Assembly (NCBI GenBank): GCA_029266295.1
Contig: JAQSXD010000027.1
Location: 1 to 15,986, forward strand
Direction of reading: 5' to 3'
Length of the DNA stretch: 15,986 nt
Source of the DNA: Bacillota bacterium
GTDB lineage: Bacteria; Bacillota; Clostridia; Peptostreptococcales; Anaerovoracaceae
In this document: positions 13,387 through 15,986 of the stretch, one piece after another
How the letters are laid out: each line of letters begins with the position of its first letter
How positions within the stretch are numbered: the stretch's first letter is position 1
The notes under the pieces: generated by a model
What the model was told of the DNA's origin: nothing
Database searches by the model: none
Seen by the model: only the letters and a program-made list of their open reading frames with translations
Program-made: the position numbers and the translations under genes

Positions 13387-14019
13387 TTAATACTGGATCG
13401 AATTCATCAGTTCATAAAATAAATGGGATTGTTGTGTATGATAAAGGTTATACCAAGCCTCTAACGTCTTTGAAGAAAACACATCCAGAGCTTTTAAGAC
13501 ATGAGCAGAAAATTCCAGCGGTGCTGTTACGGATGCTGTGATCAGTTTTCCATCCGTTACGGCAGGGGCCTGCTCATAGTACTGCTCTCCCCCATAATTC
13601 GGGCAGATCATTTTAAGATACTCCAGATCATTGCTTGTATGCGGTCTTGAATCCAGTAATCCTTTCCGTGCAAGACCGAAAGTAGCACCGCAAATGGCCG
13701 CTACAATGATTCCTTTCTCTAGGCACTGCTCTGCTCTTGACAAGACAGGATCATGAACGCCTTCAGTCCACGTGTCTCCTCCGGGTAAAATCAAGGCATC
13801 TGCGTTCTCGAAACCGCACCCATCCAGTGCGACATCCGGCAATATTTTCAGTCCCCCCATTGTTACAACAGGCGTCTTTTGTGTCCCTACTGTAACGATT
13901 TTAGATGGTTCTAAACCTTTTCTATAATACCTTCCGGAATTCAGTTCAGCGATCAAATAGCCGATCTCCCAATCTGCCATTGTATCAAATACATAAAGAT
14001 ATACATTATTTTGATTCAT
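13387..14019 (-). CDS. DJ-1/PfpI-family protein (type 1 glutamine amidotransferase-like)
   Basis: This 210-residue protein has the DJ-1/PfpI fold: 'VYLYVFDTMADWEIGYLIAEL' (6-26) with conserved E18, 'ADALILPGGDTW' (73-84) and the nucleophile elbow 'IIVAAICGATFGLARKGLL' (104-122) with C110 at its tip, followed by H127 in 'DSRPHTSN'. The 'WEIGYLIAELNS' start is shared with YdeA/YoaZ-like members. Relatives act as chaperones, deglycases or glyoxalases, and the exact activity is disputed; the catalytic cysteine is present. CGGAGG lies 10 bases before the ATG. It is upstream of the VOC gene and downstream of a WYL-domain regulator with a large hairpin between, so it probably has its own promoter. 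Confidence 0.9.
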   Translation of the reverse strand: MNQNNVYLYVFDTMADWEIGYLIAELNSGRYYRKGLEPSKIVTVGTQKTPVVTMGGLKILPDVALDGCGFENADALILPGGDTWTEGVHDPVLSRAEQCLEKGIIVAAICGATFGLARKGLLDSRPHTSNDLEYLKMICPNYGGEQYYEQAPAVTDGKLITASVTAPLEFSAHVLKALDVFSSKTLEAWYNLYHTQQSHLFYELMNSIQY

Positions 14020-14137
14020 ACCTAGACCTCCGTTTTAATAATTCAATTTTGATTTCTCCAGTTTGATCCGATATCGTATTGTAATAAGTCTTACTTTTTT
14101 CATTTAAAAACAGTATAACAACGATGTCTACCAACAT

Positions 14138-14184
14138 AATATAATAGCTTCCCTGACAACTGCTGTCAGGGAAGCTATTATATT
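14138..14184 (-). terminator. 21-bp perfect hairpin at the end of the WYL regulator gene
   Basis: The arms 14138-14158 and 14164-14184 are perfectly complementary over 21 bases with loop ACTGC. The core AGCTTCCCTGACA is GC-containing and the outer part is AT-only. The stop codon of the WYL regulator (complement of 14178-14180) lies in the stem. On the minus strand the sequence after the stem is ATGTTGG, without a T run beyond the arm, so it is a terminator of irregular type or a structure stabilising the 3' end. Confidence 0.65.
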
Positions 14185-15140
14185 TGATAATATTCCATTA
14201 ATTCTGCCGCCACAGAACGGAGCCTTTCCTTGAAACTCTGTGGTCCAATCACTTGAATGGCTTTTCCGTAAGAGAAAAGAAAATATGGCACATAAGCATG
14301 AAGTGCTTTCTCATCAACTAAAAAGACAGCTTGATTTGACGTACGTTCTTTCAGATGATGGCCAAGGAACCAATGAATGCACAAATCATCCAAAGTCTCC
14401 GATCGGCCCCCGATGATGAAAGGAACCATATCAGCTTTCCTTTCAAGATCCGGCAAAAGGTTTTGTATGAGAAATTCTTTGGCCGAGAAATCATTGGGCC
14501 TCTGAAACACCAGCTGTGTCTGCTGAATGCGAAGGATCCGTTCAGCCCGAAAGCTTCTGATTTCCCTTCGAAGATGGCAATATCCAACGGTATACCATTT
14601 GTTGTTCCAATATAACATTCCGTACGGGTCAAGCACTCTTAACCTGGATTGTTCTTCCCTGCCTGTACGATACTCGATTTCAACAGAATGCTCATTTGCC
14701 ACAGCCCACTCCAGTTCTTTCACCACCCGTTTCACAGCCTGAGGAATATCACGGTTTAATACCTCGAAGCCAGCTAAGTGACGATTAAGGCTGCTTTCCT
14801 GCTCCCTATTCGTATACAGCTTCAGCTTTTGTGCTGCACTGTTTAACGATTCACTGAAAGGGTACCCCGCCTCGCTTGCAAATACCGCCGCATGAAGCAG
14901 TGCCTTTTGTTCTTCAAGATCAAAAAACAAAGGTGCCTGAATAAAACTATTCAGCAAATGATACCCGCCGTTTTGTCCGGTATCTGAAACAATTGGTACC
15001 CCGCTTGCGCAGAGCGAATCAATATAGCGATAGACTGTTCGTATATGAATCTCTAATTTTTCTGCAATTTGCTTCGCAGTAATTTGGGTGCCAGAATGAA
15101 GCATCCATAAAATTGCCAGCATGTTATCATTTTTTGCCAT
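14178..15140 (-). CDS. WYL-domain transcriptional regulator (YafY/DeoR-like)
   Basis: This 320-residue regulator has an N-terminal helix-turn-helix (about 6-62: 'ITAKQIAEKLEIHIRTVYRYIDSL', wing 'SDTGQNGGYHL'). Residues about 70-135 form a helical linker, a WYL domain spans about 145-210, and a C-terminal extension runs to the end. The WYL signature appears as 'VLDPYGMLYWNNKWYTVGYC' (169-188) with W182-Y183, and 'REIRSFRAERI' (192-202) with the R-F-R ligand-binding arginines. The third residue is T rather than L, a common variation. It should bind DNA and sense a small ligand or nucleic acid. AAAGGGG lies 7 bases before the ATG. The likely target is itself or the adjacent DJ-1 or ArsC gene; no operator could be identified. 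The start of the gene is 89 bases from the ArsC-family gene stop in the same direction. Confidence 0.92.
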   Translation of the reverse strand: MAKNDNMLAILWMLHSGTQITAKQIAEKLEIHIRTVYRYIDSLCASGVPIVSDTGQNGGYHLLNSFIQAPLFFDLEEQKALLHAAVFASEAGYPFSESLNSAAQKLKLYTNREQESSLNRHLAGFEVLNRDIPQAVKRVVKELEWAVANEHSVEIEYRTGREEQSRLRVLDPYGMLYWNNKWYTVGYCHLRREIRSFRAERILRIQQTQLVFQRPNDFSAKEFLIQNLLPDLERKADMVPFIIGGRSETLDDLCIHWFLGHHLKERTSNQAVFLVDEKALHAYVPYFLFSYGKAIQVIGPQSFKERLRSVAAELMEYYQI

Positions 15141-15229
15141 CTGACGTACCCCTTTCTGTTCTTATTGCCAGCCTGTCTCCAATCTAGCCCTTTCTCTATC
15201 GCCAGCTGTTTGTGTTGATCCATCTTAAA

Positions 15230-15571
15230 CTATTCCCAGCTTTTCCAGATCTCAGCTTCATACCCAACCGTCGCTTTATTTCCGTTCCGAACGACCGGCG
15301 TTCTTATTACTTTGGGATTTTCAAGAATTTTTTCGCCCTTATCTTCCTCTCTAAGATATTTGATTAGCCCCAGTAGCTGCTTATCTTTACATTCGGGATC
15401 AATTAGATTGTCATATCCGCCTACCGCCTGTTTCACACTATTTAATTCCCCTTTGCTCATTCCTTTCTGAATAAGGTCAATAAGCTGATATTTGATTCCC
15501 CGTTCTTTGAAATATCGCTCCGCTTTCTTTGTATCAAAGCATTTCGACTTTCCAAATATTTGTATATTCAT
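15230..15571 (-). CDS. ArsC/Spx-family thioredoxin-fold protein
   Basis: This 113-residue protein has the ArsC/Spx fold (PF03960): 'IQIFGKSKCFDTKKAERYFKERGIKYQLIDL' (3-33), with C11 as the only cysteine in the active-site loop (CFDT, so not a CxxC Spx-type switch), and 'ILENPKVIRTPVVRNGNKATVGY' (82-104) with R90 and cis-proline P92. This is like YffB/ArsC-type reductases. Without CxxC it is more likely an arsenate-reductase-like or glutathione-independent redox enzyme than an RNA-polymerase-binding Spx. Its ATG shares one base with the stop of the upstream membrane protein gene (TGATG), with CGGAGG inside that gene, so the two are coupled. There is no terminator before the WYL regulator, which may be part of the same transcript. 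The substrate is not determinable. Confidence 0.85.
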   Translation of the reverse strand: MNIQIFGKSKCFDTKKAERYFKERGIKYQLIDLIQKGMSKGELNSVKQAVGGYDNLIDPECKDKQLLGLIKYLREEDKGEKILENPKVIRTPVVRNGNKATVGYEAEIWKSWE

Positions 15572-15986
15572 CAGTGATTCCTCCGTAGTTTGGTCTTTTT
15601 GTAAATAGCTGCACTCCAGTCGCTGGCAAGCATGACCACGATTGTAACCGCTATTGTTTTTAGGATTCCAAATTGATTATAGTCCGTTCCGACGGCGATC
15701 CATCCAATCAGAATCCATTGAATGAAGTAGATTTCTGTGACATTCTTGCTCCAGCGGGACAGGATTGTATGCAAGACTTCCGGTATGTATCTAGTCAGGT
15801 AAAACACGATTCCAATGAGAAGAAACGCACATGATCCAAAGACGATATTTCCAAGAATCAAATGATGATAAAATGCGGCATCGGTTTCCCATCCATAATC
15901 AATTTCAAAATACCAACACAGGAAAACCGCCGCGGAAAAAATCACGAACGAGACCAGGGTGGTAACAGTAAAAAGTAGTTTCTTTC
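15571..15986 (-). CDS. Multispanning membrane protein, C-terminal part (cut by window; acyltransferase-like)
   Basis: The frame is open from the window edge to TGA 15573-15571, giving about 137 residues; the N-terminal part lies beyond the window. It holds about four hydrophobic segments ('KLLFTVTTLVSFVIFSAAVF', 'LILGNIVFGSCAFLLIGIVF', 'EIYFIQWILIGW', 'LKTIAVTIVVMLASDW'). The ending 'RWSKNVTEIYFIQWILIGW' followed by a basic tail is similar to the C-terminus of membrane acyltransferase or heparan-alpha-glucosaminide acetyltransferase-like (DUF1624) proteins, but this is only a resemblance and no catalytic residue is visible here. The internal GTG at 15945 is not a likely start since the frame continues upstream. 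It is translationally coupled to the ArsC-family gene. Confidence 0.7.
   Translation of the reverse strand, partial: KKLLFTVTTLVSFVIFSAAVFLCWYFEIDYGWETDAAFYHHLILGNIVFGSCAFLLIGIVFYLTRYIPEVLHTILSRWSKNVTEIYFIQWILIGWIAVGTDYNQFGILKTIAVTIVVMLASDWSAAIYKKTKLRRNH

Noticed and set aside
1..15986. CRISPR array, insertion sequence, prophage or toxin-antitoxin system
   Set aside because: No regularly spaced repeats, transposase, integrase, phage structural genes or paired small toxin/antitoxin genes are visible on either strand.

Overview
The window looks like an ordinary chromosomal stretch of a low-GC Gram-positive bacterium, most likely a member of the Clostridia. This is inferred from AT-leaning DNA, strong GGAGG-type ribosome binding sites, and the protein families present: a YczE/MocR pair, a DUF1275 protein, an AraC-GyrI regulator beside a MATE pump, a VanY-type carboxypeptidase and a clostridial-style ECF sigma/anti-sigma pair. 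There are no rRNA or tRNA genes, CRISPR arrays, insertion sequences or phage genes. Both ends cut through genes.

Layout. 1-1554 (+): the end of an ECF-like sigma factor, translationally coupled (ATGA) to a membrane-anchored protein whose extracytoplasmic part looks like a beta-propeller and is probably its anti-sigma factor; its last residues appear frameshifted. 1566-1955 (-): a decayed AraC-family regulator. 2072-4243 (-): a MocR-type regulator (GntR winged helix plus PLP aminotransferase fold) followed after 14 bases by a DUF1275 membrane protein. 4464-5171 (+): divergent yczE-like membrane protein; the 220-base intergenic region holds candidate MocR operators. 5242-6060 (-): secreted or membrane-anchored VanY/DacB-type D,D-carboxypeptidase. 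6238-9044 (-): a tight three-gene operon of OmpR-type response regulator, HAMP histidine kinase and an extracytoplasmic protein of unknown function. 9295-11535 (+): AraC regulator with GyrI-like ligand domain followed by a MATE drug/cation efflux pump. 11558-15986 (-): a run of small stress or redox genes: a tiny unknown ORF, a PPOX-fold FMN protein, a broken flavodoxin, a VOC (PhnB-like) protein, a DJ-1/PfpI protein, a WYL-domain regulator, an ArsC/Spx-family protein and the C-terminal part of a multispanning membrane protein.

The genes form several small self-regulated modules rather than one pathway: sigma/anti-sigma, MocR with its membrane proteins, two-component system with a neighbouring cell-wall hydrolase, and drug-sensing regulator with pump. 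Three genes show decay (anti-sigma C-terminus, AraC remnant, flavodoxin), and a 31-base tandem duplication defines the end of yczE. I see no convincing wholly new system. The most useful leads are regulatory: direct repeats in the yczE/mocR intergenic region, three 11-base-spaced repeats ahead of the response regulator, a pair of long abutting hairpins between the carboxypeptidase and the kinase operon, and a 21-bp stem containing a stop codon.
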